The position numbers were made by a program, and so were the translations under genes. From positions 2,442,775 to 2,506,774 of the forward strand of contig NZ_LR733520.1 of NCBI RefSeq assembly GCF_902506145.1: 64,000 nucleotides of DNA, read 5' to 3'. Under the pieces are notes generated by a model, which made no database searches, had not been told where the DNA came from, and saw nothing but the letters and a program-made list of their open reading frames with translations. Positions 1 to 8,218 of this stretch are shown here, piece by piece; positions within the stretch are counted from its first letter, which is position 1; every line of letters starts with the position of its first letter. This stretch comes from Burkholderia sp. 8Y (GTDB lineage Bacteria > Pseudomonadota > Gammaproteobacteria > Burkholderiales > Burkholderiaceae).

Positions 1-941
1 GGCGTGCCGAGCGGAATCGCGGAGGGATCGACGGCGATCGAACGTTCGGGCGTGAGCGGCACGCCGAGCGCGCCGACGGGGCCATCGCCCAGGCTCGCGG
101 GCATCACGTCGTTCGCGGGCATCTCGCGGAAAAACACGAAGCGCGGGTTCACGTCGAGCAGCGCATCGACGCGCGCCGGATTCGCCTTCGCCCAGGCCTT
201 GATGCCCTGCATGGTCGCCTGCGCGGGCGTGAGTTCGCCGCGATCGAGCAGTTCCTTGCCGATGGACCGGTACGGCTGGTTGTTCGTCCCGCCGAAACCC
301 ACGCGCATGACGCTGCCGTCTTCCATCACGATGCGCCCCGATCCCTGCACTTGCAGAAAGAACGCTTCGATCGGGTCGTCCACCCACACGAGTTCGTTGC
401 CGTTCAACGCGCCCGAGCGTTCGAGCTGCGCGCGCGCCGGCAGCGCGGAACCCGGCTTATAGCGATACGGCCAGCGATACAGCGCGTACTGATACGGACC
501 GTGGCGCGTGCGCGAACCGCGCAGCAGCGGTTCGTAGTAGCCGGTCACGAGGCCGTCCACCGTGCCATCGGTATTGGCTAGCTGAAACGGCGTGAAATAC
601 GTCTCGAAGAAGTTACGCGCCGCCGACATGTCGAGGTCGTCGAGAGTTTGCGCTGCCGCACACGCCTTCTGCCAGCCGGGCTGGCGCGCCAATCGGCTGC
701 AGTTCTGCCGCAGCGCGGCGGTCGCTCCTATCAACGTGTCGTCCTGCCAGCCGGGAACCTGCTGCCAGCTCACAGCGGTCAGCCGCGAGGACGCGCGCTG
801 GCCCGTGGTGATAGGCGTGCCGCCTGCCGTGCCCGGCCCCGGTTTCACGTAACTGCCGCCGCCGCACGAGGCGAGCAGCACAGCCGTTGCAATCGACGCG
901 GCCCAGGCCGCTCCTCGTGCGGCGCGTGGCGCTAACCGCAT
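1..941 (-). CDS. mltA: Membrane-bound lytic murein transglycosylase A, 3' end outside window
   Basis: Cleaves peptidoglycan glycan strands with formation of 1,6-anhydro-muropeptides at the outer membrane. The reading frame opens at an ATG whose complement ends at 941 and stays open for 313 codons to the window edge, so the C-terminus is missing. The N-terminus is a lipoprotein signal with lipobox LLASC (Cys near residue 26). MltA family signatures follow: VTGYYEPLLRGS, YRWPYRYKPGSALPAR, FFLQVQGSGRIVMEDG, GFGGTNNQPYRSIGKEL and, near the edge, RFVFFRE with VPLTPERSIAVDPSAIPLGTP. The last of these is the conserved double-psi beta-barrel region just before the catalytic Asp, which lies beyond the window. 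Family call is secure; only the extent is limited. Confidence 0.93.
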   Translation of the reverse strand, partial: MRLAPRAARGAAWAASIATAVLLASCGGGSYVKPGPGTAGGTPITTGQRASSRLTAVSWQQVPGWQDDTLIGATAALRQNCSRLARQPGWQKACAAAQTLDDLDMSAARNFFETYFTPFQLANTDGTVDGLVTGYYEPLLRGSRTRHGPYQYALYRWPYRYKPGSALPARAQLERSGALNGNELVWVDDPIEAFFLQVQGSGRIVMEDGSVMRVGFGGTNNQPYRSIGKELLDRGELTPAQATMQGIKAWAKANPARVDALLDVNPRFVFFREMPANDVMPASLGDGPVGALGVPLTPERSIAVDPSAIPLGT

Positions 942-969
942 ACAATGCTCGTTCTTGATGGGAACCGCC

Positions 970-1119
970 ATGTCTGATCTGTTCGACGAATATCCAATGC
1001 TGATCTTCGCGCTCGAGGCGCTCGTGGCGCTTGGACTACTGATTTTCATCGTCGCGTGGACGGCTTCGGGTAAGAAGAAACACCAGAACCGCGCGAACGA
1101 CCCGGCCAAACGCCGCTGA
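970..1119 (+). CDS. Small single-span membrane protein (49 aa)
   Basis: This short frame begins at ATG 970, 28 bp from the divergent mltA start, and ends at TGA 1117-1119. It encodes an acidic N-terminus (MSDLFDEYP), one hydrophobic helix of about 20 residues (MLIFALEALVALGLLIFIVA) and a basic tail (KKKHQNRANDPAKRR). That layout fits a small inner-membrane protein. Function is unknown. The clean amphipathic layout and the position between two divergent or convergent core genes support it being real, but nothing in the sequence assigns a role. Confidence 0.6.
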   Translation: MSDLFDEYPMLIFALEALVALGLLIFIVAWTASGKKKHQNRANDPAKRR

Positions 1120-1143
1120 TTGCGCTTGGCCGCGCGCCCGGAC

Positions 1144-1518
1144 TCAGTGCAGCGTGCGCGGCACGTGCAAAGCAAACTCCGCGATGGGCGCTTCGAAGCG
1201 TTCGCCGTCGTCGGCCACGCAGAAATACTCGCCGCGCATGGTGCCGACCGGCGTCGCGATCACGGCCCAGCTCGTATATTCGAACTGCGCGCCCGGCGCA
1301 AGCAGCGGCTGCTGCCCGATCACGCCCAGCCCCTTCACTTCCTGCACGTGATTCTCGCTGTCGGTGATGATCCAGTGGCGCGCAATCAATTGAGCCGTCA
1401 CCTGGCCTGTATTGCGGATCGTCAGCGTGTAGGCGAAAGCGTATTGGCGGTTGTCCGGGTCGGACTGCTCGGGAAGATATCGCGTCTCGACGGACACGGT
1501 GAATTCGTACTGGCTCAT
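1144..1518 (-). CDS. apaG: Co2+/Mg2+ efflux protein ApaG
   Basis: 124-residue ApaG, the family's normal length (about 125). It is a fibronectin type III-like beta sandwich; family members are linked to Co2+ resistance and Mg2+ efflux, but the biochemical role is not settled. The diagnostic nucleotide-like motif GLGVIG (around residue 64) and the conserved ARHWIITD, GAQFEYTSWA, GTMRGEYFC segments are all present. It is convergent with the small membrane protein gene at 970-1119 and divergent from rpe, with which it shares a 263-bp intergenic region holding a possible -10 box TAAAAT at 1696-1701. Confidence 0.93.
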   Translation of the reverse strand: MSQYEFTVSVETRYLPEQSDPDNRQYAFAYTLTIRNTGQVTAQLIARHWIITDSENHVQEVKGLGVIGQQPLLAPGAQFEYTSWAVIATPVGTMRGEYFCVADDGERFEAPIAEFALHVPRTLH

Positions 1519-1781
1519 CGTCGTTCCAAGTCAATTCATCGCTGCGCTGCGAAAAACAGCGCGCGGGTGCGCCGCTACTGGTCAGGCATTCTGCTTGATG
1601 CAGCCCGCGCCCGCAACACGGAAACAGGCTGGCCGAGACCATTCTGCGCCGTCAAGCTGGCCGTTCGGCCGACTTACGCCAGCGAAAACGCGGGTTAAAA
1701 TCACGCTTCACACCGTCGGCTGCACGCTTGGCCGCGCGAATCGAGCCTCCTGGTCCCCGCGGCCGCAAACCGGATACGTCC

Positions 1782-2471
1782 ATGGCGCAATTTCACATCG
1801 CTCCCAGCATTCTTTCCGCCGATTTTTCCCGGCTCGGCGAAGAAGTCCGCAACGTCGTCGCTGCCGGAGCCGACTGGATTCACTTCGACGTGATGGACAA
1901 CCATTACGTGCCGAATCTCACGATCGGCCCCATGGTGTGCGAAGCCATTCGCCCGCACACGGAAGTGCCCATCGACGTGCATTTGATGGTTCGGCCGGTG
2001 GATCGCATCGTGCCCGATTTCGCGAAAGCCGGCGCAAATGTGATCAGCTTTCACCCGGAAGGTTCGGACCACATCGACCGCACGCTTTCGCTGATTCGCG
2101 ACCACGGCTGCAAGGCCGGTCTCGTGTTCAATCCCGCGACGCCGCTCAATTATCTGGATCACGTGATGGACCGGCTCGACCTCGTGCTCATCATGTCGGT
2201 GAATCCGGGCTTCGGCGGCCAGTCGTTCATCCCCGAAGCACTGAACAAGTTGCGCGAGGCGCGCAGCCGCATCGACGCGTACCGCGAGCGCACGGGCCGC
2301 GAAATCCATCTGGAAATCGACGGTGGCGTGAAGGTCGACAACATCGCGGAAATCGCCGCAGCCGGTGCGGACACCTTCGTCGCCGGCTCGGCGATTTTCG
2401 GCAAGCACGATTACAAGCAGGTCATCGACGCCATGCGCGCTGAACTAGCGAAATCGGGAGCGCAGCAATGA
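1782..2471 (+). CDS. rpe: Ribulose-phosphate 3-epimerase
   Basis: Interconverts ribulose-5-phosphate and xylulose-5-phosphate in the pentose phosphate and Calvin pathways. The start at 1782 (MAQFHIAPSILSADFSRLGE) is preferred over an in-frame upstream ATG at 1728 because the conserved family N-terminus begins there; this gives 229 residues, the usual size. TIM-barrel signatures: IHFDVMDNHYVPN, DVHLMVRPVD with the metal-ligand His, SVNPGFGGQSFIP, and EIDGGVKVDNI with the catalytic Asp and phosphate-binding GS at VAGSAIFG. The stop overlaps the start of gph (ATGA), so the two are translationally coupled; phosphoglycolate phosphatase next to rpe is a familiar arrangement. Confidence 0.96.
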   Translation: MAQFHIAPSILSADFSRLGEEVRNVVAAGADWIHFDVMDNHYVPNLTIGPMVCEAIRPHTEVPIDVHLMVRPVDRIVPDFAKAGANVISFHPEGSDHIDRTLSLIRDHGCKAGLVFNPATPLNYLDHVMDRLDLVLIMSVNPGFGGQSFIPEALNKLREARSRIDAYRERTGREIHLEIDGGVKVDNIAEIAAAGADTFVAGSAIFGKHDYKQVIDAMRAELAKSGAQQ

Positions 2472-3205
2472 GTGAAGCCAGCGCGCCGCCCGCCTTCACG
2501 AACCGGCCCATTCGCGCCGCGATCATCGACCTCGACGGCACCATGGTCGATACCGCCGACGACTTCGTCGCCGCGCTCAACGGCATGCTCGCGCGCGTCG
2601 GCATTGAGAAGCCTGTCTCGCGCGAGGAAGTCGTGGGTTACATCGGCAAGGGTTCCGAGAACCTGATCCGCAGCGTGCTTGCCGCGCGCCTGCCGCACCC
2701 GCAGGCCACCGCCCAGTTCGACGACGCCCTCGCCACTTACCAGAGCGAATACGCGAAGATCAACGGCAAGCATTCGACGCTCTTCCCCGAAGTGGAGGAA
2801 GGACTGGAGGCCATGCGCGACCTGGGCATCGCGCTCGCGTGCGTGACCAACAAGCCGCATCGCTTCGCGGTGGAATTGCTGTCGCACTTCGGCATCGCGC
2901 AGTACTTCAAGGTCGTTCTCGGCGGCGATTCCGTGCCGCTGAAGAAGCCCGACCCGCTGCCGATGCTCACCGCGTGCGAGCGGCTCGACGTGCTGCCGCG
3001 CGAGACAGTGGCGGTCGGCGATTCCGAAAACGACGCGCTCGCAGGCCGCGCCGCCGGCATGGCGACCCTCACGGTGCCCTACGGTTACAACCATGGGAAA
3101 GCCGTGCAATCGGTGAAGTCCGATGGTATAGTTTCCACGCTGCGCGCAGCGGCTTCTGCAATCGCCGCGACACTCGCGCCGCCGAATACCACACTGACTG
3201 AATAG
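2468..3205 (+). CDS. gph: Phosphoglycolate phosphatase
   Basis: HAD-superfamily phosphatase of 245 residues that hydrolyses 2-phosphoglycolate, a by-product of DNA 3'-end repair and of oxygenation reactions. Motif I is DLDGTMVDT (nucleophile Asp near residue 22), with an alpha-helical cap containing GYIGKGSENLIRSVL, motif II at ACVTNKPH, motif III Lys in LKKPDPLP and motif IV at GDSENDALAGRAAGM. It overlaps the rpe stop by 4 bp. The trp leader peptide gene begins 10 bp after its stop, so readthrough into the trp operon is possible although a separate trp promoter is likely. Confidence 0.95.
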   Translation: MSEASAPPAFTNRPIRAAIIDLDGTMVDTADDFVAALNGMLARVGIEKPVSREEVVGYIGKGSENLIRSVLAARLPHPQATAQFDDALATYQSEYAKINGKHSTLFPEVEEGLEAMRDLGIALACVTNKPHRFAVELLSHFGIAQYFKVVLGGDSVPLKKPDPLPMLTACERLDVLPRETVAVGDSENDALAGRAAGMATLTVPYGYNHGKAVQSVKSDGIVSTLRAAASAIAATLAPPNTTLTE

Positions 3206-3215
3206 TCCATCTCTC

Positions 3216-3290
3216 ATGTTTCTCAACAGAAAACGGAGTCTGAGCAGCATCGACCGGGGAGCCTGGCCCTGGCGTCGCTGGTCGCGCTAA
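3216..3290 (+). CDS. trpL: trp operon leader peptide (24 aa, three Trp codons)
   Basis: A 24-codon frame starts at ATG 3216 and ends at TAA 3288-3290, 335 bp before trpE. Near its end it reads GAWPWRRWSR, with TGG codons at 3264, 3270 and 3279. Three Trp codons within six codons in a 24-residue peptide directly upstream of trpE is the hallmark of ribosome-mediated transcription attenuation. Downstream sequence can form competing hairpins and a terminator with a U-run (separate entry). The start ATG lies 10 bp after gph, with no strong Shine-Dalgarno visible. Function is inferred from position and codon content. Confidence 0.75.
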   Translation: MFLNRKRSLSSIDRGAWPWRRWSR

Positions 3291-3364
3291 CCTCGCCCGA
3301 GGTACGCTGAAGCCACCTTGCGTTGCGTTCCAACTCGCTTCGTCCGCTTCAGCAACCGTTTTTT
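3291..3364 (+). terminator. Candidate trp attenuator (competing hairpins and U-run)
   Basis: Immediately after the leader stop there is a perfect short hairpin ACCTCG-CC-CGAGGT (3291-3304). An 8-bp inverted repeat follows, GCTGAAGC at 3306-3313 with GCTTCAGC at 3346-3353, then AACCG and six T residues at 3359-3364. A smaller GTTG/CAAC stem sits inside the long loop. The order (Trp-rich peptide, alternative hairpin, terminator with T-run) fits attenuation. The loop is long for a simple terminator, so the exact pairings are uncertain. Confidence 0.5.
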
Positions 3365-3625
3365 GTTTCGCTGCGCATTCCCGCGCCGTTTCCGTTGATT
3401 GGTCGTACATCGAGCCTTGCTTCGGCATGCAGCGTCATGCGTTGCGCACGCCGCCGCGCAAGGCCCGCTTGCCGCGCAAGCCGCCCGAGTTGCATCGGAT
3501 TCATTCGATGCCGCGGGACAACCGCATCGACCGATCATCCGGCAAACACGCCGCTCGCAGCGCCTTAAGCACCTCCCGACGCCGTACTCCGATATAAGGA
3601 ACGCGCGTCGCTCAAGGACCGCAAG
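3365..3625 (+). other. Untranslated stretch between trp attenuator and trpE
   Basis: About 260 bp with no credible coding frame. It is part of the likely trpE transcript leader. A purine-rich AAGGA lies at 3615-3619 a few bases before the trpE ATG at 3626 and would serve as its ribosome binding site. No other structure stands out. Confidence 0.4.
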
Positions 3626-5122
3626 ATGACCGAACTCGAATTCCAATCGCTGGCGAACGAAGGCTACAACCGCATTCCGCTGATCGCCGAAGCCCTCGCC
3701 GACCTCGAAACGCCACTCTCGCTTTATCTCAAGCTCGCCCAAAGCGAGCGCAATGGCGCGAACTCCTTCCTGCTGGAATCGGTCGTCGGCGGCGAGCGTT
3801 TCGGGCGCTATTCGTTCATCGGCTTGCCGGCCCGCACGACGGTGCGTGTGCAGAACGGCGTATCGCAAGTCGTCACGGACGGCAACGTCACGGAAACCGA
3901 CGAAGGCGATCCGCTGGCGTTCATCGAACGCTTCCAGAAACGCTTCAAAGTGGCGCTGCGCCCCGGCCTGCCGCGCTTCTGCGGCGGCCTCGCCGGTTAT
4001 TTCGGATACGACGCGGTTCGCTATATCGAAAAGAAGCTCGCCGGCACGGCCCCGCGCGACGATCTGAACCTGCCCGACATCCAGTTGCTGCTGACGGAGG
4101 AAGTCGCGGTCATCGACAATCTCGCAGGCAAGCTCTACCTGATCGTCTATGCCGACCCGACGAAACCCGAAGCCTATGCGAAAGCCAAGCATCGTCTGCG
4201 CGAGTTGCGCGGCCGTCTGCGCGCCACGGTCCAGCCGCCGGTGACATCGGCGAGCGTGCGCACGGAGACGTATCGCGAGTTCGCGAAAGAGGACTATCTG
4301 AACGCCGTCCGGCGCGCGAAAGAGTACATCGCGGCGGGCGAGCTGATGCAGGTACAGGTCGGCCAGCGCCTGACCAAGCCGTTCCGCGACAATCCGCTAT
4401 CGCTGTATCGCGCGTTGCGGTCTTTGAATCCGTCGCCGTACATGTACTACTACAACTTCGGCGGCGATGTTCACGTGGTCGGCGCATCGCCCGAGATTCT
4501 CGTGCGTCAGGAAAAGCGCGCCGAGGACCGTATCGTGACCATTCGTCCGCTCGCCGGCACGCGGCCGCGCGGCAATACGCCCGAGCGCGACGCCGAACTC
4601 GCCACCGAATTGCTGAACGATCCGAAGGAAGTCGCCGAGCACGTGATGCTGATCGACCTCGCGCGCAACGACGTCGGCCGTATCGCGGAGACGGGCTCCG
4701 TCGCGGTGACGGACAAGATGATCATCGAAAAGTACTCGCACGTGCAGCACATCGTGAGTTCGGTCGAAGGTCGATTGAAGCCGGGGATGAACAACTTCGA
4801 CGTGCTGCGCGCGACCTTTCCTGCGGGCACGCTTTCGGGCGCGCCGAAGGTCCGCGCGATGGAACTGATCGACGAACTGGAGCCCGTGAAGCGCGGGCTG
4901 TACGGCGGCGCGGTCGGCTATCTGTCGTTCAGCGGCGAGATGGACCTCGCCATCGCCATTCGCACGGGTCTCATTCACAAGGGCAACCTGTATGTGCAGG
5001 CAGCGGCGGGCGTCGTTGCGGACAGCGTGCCCGAATCCGAATGGCAAGAGACGGAGAACAAGGCGCGCGCCGTGTTGCGCGCGGCCGAGCAAGTGCAAGA
5101 CGGCCTCGACAGCGACTTCTGA
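3626..5122 (+). CDS. trpE: Anthranilate synthase component I
   Basis: Large subunit (498 aa, normal length) that makes anthranilate from chorismate and ammonia supplied by TrpG. The Trp feedback motif LLES lies at residues 49-52, in SFLLESVVGGERFGRYSFIG. Chorismate-binding signatures follow: GELMQVQVGQRLT, IRPLAGTRPRG, DLARNDVGRI, and FPAGTLSGAPKVRAMELIDELEP. It is the first gene of trpE-trpG-trpD-trpC; trpG starts 12 bp after its stop. Expression is probably controlled by the Trp-rich leader upstream as well as by feedback inhibition. Confidence 0.97.
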   Translation: MTELEFQSLANEGYNRIPLIAEALADLETPLSLYLKLAQSERNGANSFLLESVVGGERFGRYSFIGLPARTTVRVQNGVSQVVTDGNVTETDEGDPLAFIERFQKRFKVALRPGLPRFCGGLAGYFGYDAVRYIEKKLAGTAPRDDLNLPDIQLLLTEEVAVIDNLAGKLYLIVYADPTKPEAYAKAKHRLRELRGRLRATVQPPVTSASVRTETYREFAKEDYLNAVRRAKEYIAAGELMQVQVGQRLTKPFRDNPLSLYRALRSLNPSPYMYYYNFGGDVHVVGASPEILVRQEKRAEDRIVTIRPLAGTRPRGNTPERDAELATELLNDPKEVAEHVMLIDLARNDVGRIAETGSVAVTDKMIIEKYSHVQHIVSSVEGRLKPGMNNFDVLRATFPAGTLSGAPKVRAMELIDELEPVKRGLYGGAVGYLSFSGEMDLAIAIRTGLIHKGNLYVQAAAGVVADSVPESEWQETENKARAVLRAAEQVQDGLDSDF

Positions 5123-5134
5123 GGAGACAAGACC

Positions 5135-5719
5135 ATGCTGCTGATGATCGACAACTACGATTCGTTCACCTATAACCTGGTCCAGTACTTCGGCGAACTC
5201 GGCGAGGACGTGCGCACGTATCGCAACGACGAAATCACGCTCGACCAGATCGCGGAACTGCAACCCGAGCGCATCTGCCTTTCGCCGGGCCCGAGCAACC
5301 CGCAGCACGCGGGCATCACGCTCGACGTGCTGCGCGAATTTTCCGGCAAGCTGCCGATTCTCGGGGTCTGTCTCGGCCATCAGGCAATCGGCGAGGCGTT
5401 CGGCGGGCGCGTCGTGCGCGCGCAGACCATCATGCACGGCAAGGTGAGCCAGATCGAGACGGACTGCAAGGGCGTGTTCTCCGACTTACCCAAACACTTC
5501 AACGTCACGCGCTATCACTCGCTCGCCATCGAGCGCGAGTCCTTGCCTGACTGCCTCGAAGTATCAGCGTGGACGGCTGACGGCGAAATCATGGGCGTGC
5601 GCCACAAGGAACTTGCCGTGGAAGGCGTGCAGTTCCATCCGGAATCCATTCTGTCCGAGCACGGCCACGCGCTGCTCGAAAACTTCGTGAAAAACACGGC
5701 GTCCGGCAAGCGGGCCTGA
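5135..5719 (+). CDS. trpG: Anthranilate synthase component II (glutamine amidotransferase)
   Basis: Class I glutamine amidotransferase (194 aa) that supplies ammonia to TrpE. The catalytic triad is visible: Cys79 in GVCLGHQAIGEAFGG, and His and Glu in FHPESILSEHG near the C-terminus. The oxyanion strand is SPGPSNPQ. In many bacteria this subunit also serves para-aminobenzoate synthase; the sequence alone cannot say whether that is so here. It sits 12 bp after trpE and 4 bp before trpD, consistent with one transcript. Confidence 0.96.
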   Translation: MLLMIDNYDSFTYNLVQYFGELGEDVRTYRNDEITLDQIAELQPERICLSPGPSNPQHAGITLDVLREFSGKLPILGVCLGHQAIGEAFGGRVVRAQTIMHGKVSQIETDCKGVFSDLPKHFNVTRYHSLAIERESLPDCLEVSAWTADGEIMGVRHKELAVEGVQFHPESILSEHGHALLENFVKNTASGKRA

Positions 5720-5723
5720 GAAC

Positions 5724-6755
5724 ATGACGATCACTCCCCAAGAAGCCCTGCAACGCACCATCGAGCACCGCGAGATCTTCCACGACGAAATGCTGCATCT
5801 CATGCGCCAGATCATGCGCGCCGAGTTGTCGCCCGTCATGGCCGCCGCGATCATCACCGGCTTGCGCGTGAAGAAGGAAACCATCGGCGAGATCGCGGCG
5901 GCGGCGACCGTCATGCGCGAGTTCGCGAATCACGTCGATGTGGCGGACAACTCCAATTTCGTCGATATCGTCGGCACGGGCGGCGACGGCTCGCATACCT
6001 TCAACATCTCCACGACGTCGATGTTCGTCACGGCCGCAGCCGGCGCGAAAGTCGCGAAGCACGGCAACCGGGGCGTGTCGAGCAAGTCGGGCAGCGCGGA
6101 CGTGCTCGAAGCACTGGGCGTCAACATCGACCTGACGCCGGAACAAGTGGCCGCCTCCATTGCCGAAACGGGCATGGGCTTCATGTTCGCGCCGAACCAT
6201 CATCCGGCCATGAAGAACATTGCGGCCGTGCGGCGCGAACTCGGCGTACGCACCATCTTCAATATTCTCGGGCCGCTGACCAATCCGGCGAGCGCGCCCA
6301 ATCAGCTTCAGGGCGTGTTCCACGAAGACCTCGTCGGCATTCAGGTTCGCGTGATGCAGCGGCTAGGAGCGAAGCACGTGCTCGTCGTGCACGGCAAGGA
6401 CGGCATGGACGAAGTGTCGCTCGGCGCGGCGACGAAAGTCGGCGAACTGAGAAACGGCGAAGTGCGCGAGTACGAAATCCATCCGGAAGACTTCGGCTTG
6501 CAGATGGTCTCGAACCGCTCGCTGAAAGTGCAGGACGCGCAGGAGTCGAAGGCCATGCTCCTCGGCGCGCTGAACAACAAGGCGGGAGTCGCGCGCGAGA
6601 TCGTCATACTTAACGCGGGCGCGGCGCTCTATGCCGCTGACGTCTACGACTCGATCGCCGAGGGCATGGCGGCCGCACGCGAAGCGATCGAGAACGGCGC
6701 GGCGCGCGAGAAGGTCGAGGCCTTGGTACGCTTCACGCAGCAATTCACCAAATAA
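5724..6755 (+). CDS. trpD: Anthranilate phosphoribosyltransferase
   Basis: Transfers phosphoribose from PRPP to anthranilate, the second tryptophan-specific step. 343 aa, normal length. PRPP-binding glycine loop VGTGGDGSHTFNIST, KHGNRGVSSKSGSADVLEALG and the anthranilate-site segment FAPNHHPAMKNIAAVRRELGVRTIFN are intact, as is HGKDGMDEVSLGA. It follows trpG by 4 bp and precedes trpC by 11 bp in the trp operon. Confidence 0.97.
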   Translation: MTITPQEALQRTIEHREIFHDEMLHLMRQIMRAELSPVMAAAIITGLRVKKETIGEIAAAATVMREFANHVDVADNSNFVDIVGTGGDGSHTFNISTTSMFVTAAAGAKVAKHGNRGVSSKSGSADVLEALGVNIDLTPEQVAASIAETGMGFMFAPNHHPAMKNIAAVRRELGVRTIFNILGPLTNPASAPNQLQGVFHEDLVGIQVRVMQRLGAKHVLVVHGKDGMDEVSLGAATKVGELRNGEVREYEIHPEDFGLQMVSNRSLKVQDAQESKAMLLGALNNKAGVAREIVILNAGAALYAADVYDSIAEGMAAAREAIENGAAREKVEALVRFTQQFTK

Positions 6756-6766
6756 CGGAATCCATC

Positions 6767-7552
6767 ATGAGCGACATTCTCGACCGCATCATCGCGGTCA
6801 AGCGCGAGGAAGTCCGCGCCGCCGAACAGAGCGCGCCGCTCGAAGAGCTGAAGCTCGAAGCGAGCGCGCGCGATCTGCGCGATTTCGTCGGCGCATTGCG
6901 CGCGAAGCACGCCGCCGGACAAGCGGCAGTGATCGCGGAAGTGAAGAAGGCGAGCCCGTCGAAAGGCGTGCTGCGCGAAGACTTCGTGCCTGCCGAGATC
7001 GCCCGTTCGTACGAAAAAGGCGGCGCCGCGTGCCTCTCCGTGCTCACCGACGTGCAGTTCTTCAAGGGCAGCGTCGCGTATCTGGAAGAAGCGCGCGCCG
7101 CGTGCAGCCTGCCGGTGCTGCGCAAGGACTTCATCGTCGATCCTTACCAGGTGATCGAAGCGCGCGCGATGGGCGCGGACTGCATCTTGCTCATCGCAGC
7201 AGCACTGGAACTCTCGCAGATGCAGGATCTGGAAGCGTACGCGCATTCGCTCGGTCTCGCGGTGCTCGTCGAAGTCCACGACGCCGACGAACTGCGCGAC
7301 GCGCTCACGCTCGAGACGCCGCTCATCGGCATCAACAATCGCAATCTGCGCACATTCCAGACGACCATCGACACGACTATCGGCATGCTCGAATCCGTGC
7401 CGGACGACCGTATCGTGGTGACGGAATCGGGCATCCTGTCGCGTCTCGATGTCGAACGGCTGCGCGCCATGCGCGTGGACACCTTCCTCGTCGGCGAGGC
7501 GTTCATGCGTGCCGACGACCCGGGCACTGAACTCGCCCGCATGTTTTTCTAA
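6767..7552 (+). CDS. trpC: Indole-3-glycerol phosphate synthase
   Basis: Monofunctional TIM-barrel enzyme (261 aa) closing the indole ring from CdRP. Signatures: VIAEVKKASPSKGVLRED with catalytic Lys, ACLSVLTDVQFFKGS, LRKDFIVDPYQVIEARAMGAD, IGINNRNLRTF and VTESGIL. There is no fused TrpF domain; trpF and trpBA are not in the window and probably lie elsewhere, as is usual in beta-proteobacteria. The downstream CYTH gene starts only 12 bp after the stop. Confidence 0.97.
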   Translation: MSDILDRIIAVKREEVRAAEQSAPLEELKLEASARDLRDFVGALRAKHAAGQAAVIAEVKKASPSKGVLREDFVPAEIARSYEKGGAACLSVLTDVQFFKGSVAYLEEARAACSLPVLRKDFIVDPYQVIEARAMGADCILLIAAALELSQMQDLEAYAHSLGLAVLVEVHDADELRDALTLETPLIGINNRNLRTFQTTIDTTIGMLESVPDDRIVVTESGILSRLDVERLRAMRVDTFLVGEAFMRADDPGTELARMFF

Positions 7553-7564
7553 CCGGACCGCATC

Positions 7565-8218
7565 GTGGGAATCGAACGCGAGATCAAGCTGGCGCTGCCG
7601 CCGTCGCAACATGACGACGTGGCGCGTTTCTTTGACGAGCGCGCCGGCGCGGGCAAGCCGTTCGACCTCGGCAACGTGTACTTCGACACGCCGACGCTCG
7701 CGCTTGCCGAGGCCAAGGCCGCACTGCGCCTGCGCCGCGCGCCGGACGAATGGCTGCAAACCTACAAGACGCTCGGCGAATCCCGGGCGGGCATGCATAG
7801 CCGTCACGAATGGGAGATGCCGGTGAAAGGCGAGGCGCTCGAAATAGACGCGCTCCTCGACGCCTGCGACGACGAACCCGCCCGCGAGGCGCTGAAAGCC
7901 GCCGCGCCGGAACTGATCGCTCTGTTTCGCACGGATTACCGGCGCATCGTGTGGGACGTGGAGTGCGAGGGCGCGAAGATCGAAGTGGCGCTCGATCTCG
8001 GCGAAGTGACGGCGGAAGTCGACGGCGAAACGCGTCGCGCGGAAATCAGCGAACTCGAATTCGAGCTCAAGTCCGGCGACGAACGCGCGCTGGAAATGCT
8101 TTCCGCCGAAGTGCGCGGCGCGTTTCCGGAGCTCGACCCCGAGGATCTGAGCAAGGCGCAGCGCGGCTATCGGCTGCGCGAGCGGCCGCAAAGCAGTATT
8201 CAAGACGCCGAAGCATGA
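7565..8218 (+). CDS. CYTH domain protein, probable inorganic triphosphatase
   Basis: 217-residue protein starting at GTG 7565. The N-terminal signature EREIKLALP is the ExExK motif that defines the CYTH triphosphate tunnel metalloenzyme family. Later acidic and basic strand residues follow in order: YFDTPTLALAEAKAALRLRRAPDEWLQTYKT, RHEWEMPV, RTDYRRIVWDV, KIEVALDLGEV and ISELEFELKSGD. Family members hydrolyse inorganic triphosphate or nucleotide triphosphates; E. coli YgiF is the nearest well-known type, but the C-terminal CHAD domain is absent. It is cotranscribed by spacing with trpC and overlaps ung by 4 bp. Confidence 0.85.
   Translation: MGIEREIKLALPPSQHDDVARFFDERAGAGKPFDLGNVYFDTPTLALAEAKAALRLRRAPDEWLQTYKTLGESRAGMHSRHEWEMPVKGEALEIDALLDACDDEPAREALKAAAPELIALFRTDYRRIVWDVECEGAKIEVALDLGEVTAEVDGETRRAEISELEFELKSGDERALEMLSAEVRGAFPELDPEDLSKAQRGYRLRERPQSSIQDAEA

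Noticed and set aside
6644..8203. Minus-strand open frame of 519 codons opposite trpC and the CYTH gene
   Set aside because: Antisense shadow of two well-supported genes, no recognisable domain.
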